Positions 63,216 to 64,000 of a stretch of DNA of 64,000 nucleotides are shown here, piece after piece. Source of the DNA: Platycnemis pennipes (lineage: Eukaryota; Arthropoda; Insecta; Odonata; Platycnemididae); contig OW121854.1 in the NCBI GenBank assembly GCA_933228895.1, forward strand, positions 60,430,609 through 60,494,608, read 5' to 3'. Every line of letters starts with the position of its first letter. Positions within the stretch are counted from its first letter, which is position 1. The translations under genes and the position numbers were made by a program. The notes beneath the pieces are model-generated. The model did not search any database. It saw only the letters and a list, made by a program, of their open reading frames with translations, and was not told the origin of the DNA.

Positions 63216-64000
63216 TAGCTCCACACCAATCCACGGATTGCCAACAAAAGAAGGAGAAGATATCTTACCAAAGGGGTATGAAGATAGAATATGCTTGTCG
63301 TCATGATATTTCTAGGAGGACGTGTAGGTTCGTGAAAATCTGCCCATAAAATTGAAAGGGAGTTTTAGGTGAAATTTGACAGCGCGAAAAGGATTTAATG
63401 AGCTCGAGAGAGATGAGAGGGAAAGAAAGAGGAACCCACTAGGATTGGGAGAAGTGGTACCTAGATCCGATTCGCATGAGATACCGACATGTGGTGTTGC
63501 TGCCCCCTTTCGTTTTAGTGGTGGATTTCGTGTCCGGGTACGCGAGTTTTTTTTTTGCGACGGAAGTCCTGGAGGGGATCGGTTAGGGGCAGTCGAATGT
63601 ATAGGGATCAGGGAGGAGGGAAAAGAACGCGAAAACGGGGTGGGCAGAGTGAGAGAGGGAGGTATAAGGGTTTTTCCTCCACCCAACCCTCACTCACCCT
63701 TCCCTTTCCCACCCTCCGCCGACCAAACAGGGGTGGGGGGAAGGTGGCGGTGTAACATCGGGGGAGGAAGCGCGTGGAGGAGGTTATATTCCCGTCACGT
63801 GCCTCCATAACGCCCTCTGCTGAGACGATCTGGAAATAGCGTTTTCCAGTCACGGAAAACTTGGCCACGAGGGTGGTGAATTCTCTATTTTGGTGAGTCG
63901 CAGAGGGCTGTGGAGGTAGGGAAGGGGGCTATGGGGTTGAGAGGCGCAAGAAGAAAGCATAAGAAAGTTATGCGATGGGTGGGAGGGATGAGGAGCAGTG
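63216..64000. other. CpG/G-rich island at the right edge
   Basis: Positions 63370-63990 are G/A-rich with CpGs. Frames on both strands are Arg/Gly or Pro/Ser-rich and overlap. No gene supported. Confidence 0.45.

Overview
The window is eukaryotic genomic DNA from an animal, most likely an arthropod and probably an insect. It has no operons, no dense coding and no bacterial signals. It is AT-rich, with scattered CpG-rich or pyrimidine/purine-skewed islands, and carries many decayed transposable elements. The only coding exon I can support is at 10270-10607 (+). It encodes a Gly-rich linker followed by homeodomain residues 1-46 of a Pitx/Ptx1 (paired-like, K50 class) transcription factor, and it ends exactly at the intron site usual for paired-class homeoboxes (46/47) with a GTGAGT donor. 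The exon that should follow, starting with VWFKNRR, was not found downstream. The 53 kb to the right is therefore best read as one very long Pitx intron, and the 10 kb to the left as the preceding intron or flank.

The rest is non-coding. At least seven fragments of non-LTR retrotransposon reverse transcriptase are present: minus strand at 1-640, 15083-15180, 42840-43090 and 53690-54100; plus strand at 26680-26835, 54700-55135 and 63085-63215. A fragment of a different clade (RRxARFV motif) lies at 23511-23813. About twenty tRNA-derived SINE-like heads carry recognisable B boxes and fall into at least two tail families. Small DNA transposons include a PIF/Harbinger-type MITE with TTA duplications (1837-2238), a second terminal-inverted-repeat MITE (51495-51726) and hAT-like ends (58160-58215, 62493-62651).

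The least ordinary component is a set of short structured motifs at repeat ends. They have the layout CUGA(N)GA - hairpin - GAAA - short self-complementary stem - UH, which is the layout of a type I hammerhead ribozyme with a minimal stem III. They occur at about 2.5, 21.9, 30.4, 33.2 and 60.2 kb, in varying states of decay. Two related foldback elements (17202-17435 and 21833-22048) consist of two inverted copies of such a unit, and the second is bounded by a perfect 16-bp target-site duplication. A further foldback at 30587-30746 encloses a tRNA-like sequence.

Several CpG-rich, non-repetitive stretches look like candidate cis-regulatory DNA in the Pitx locus: 34400-35240, 40380-41060, 48760-49450, 50700-51190 and 60880-61150. 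They contain paired octamers, CRE, TCF-like, CCAAT and homeodomain core sites. Long open frames in the GC-rich islands (for example 44386-45279) look like chance products of base composition.
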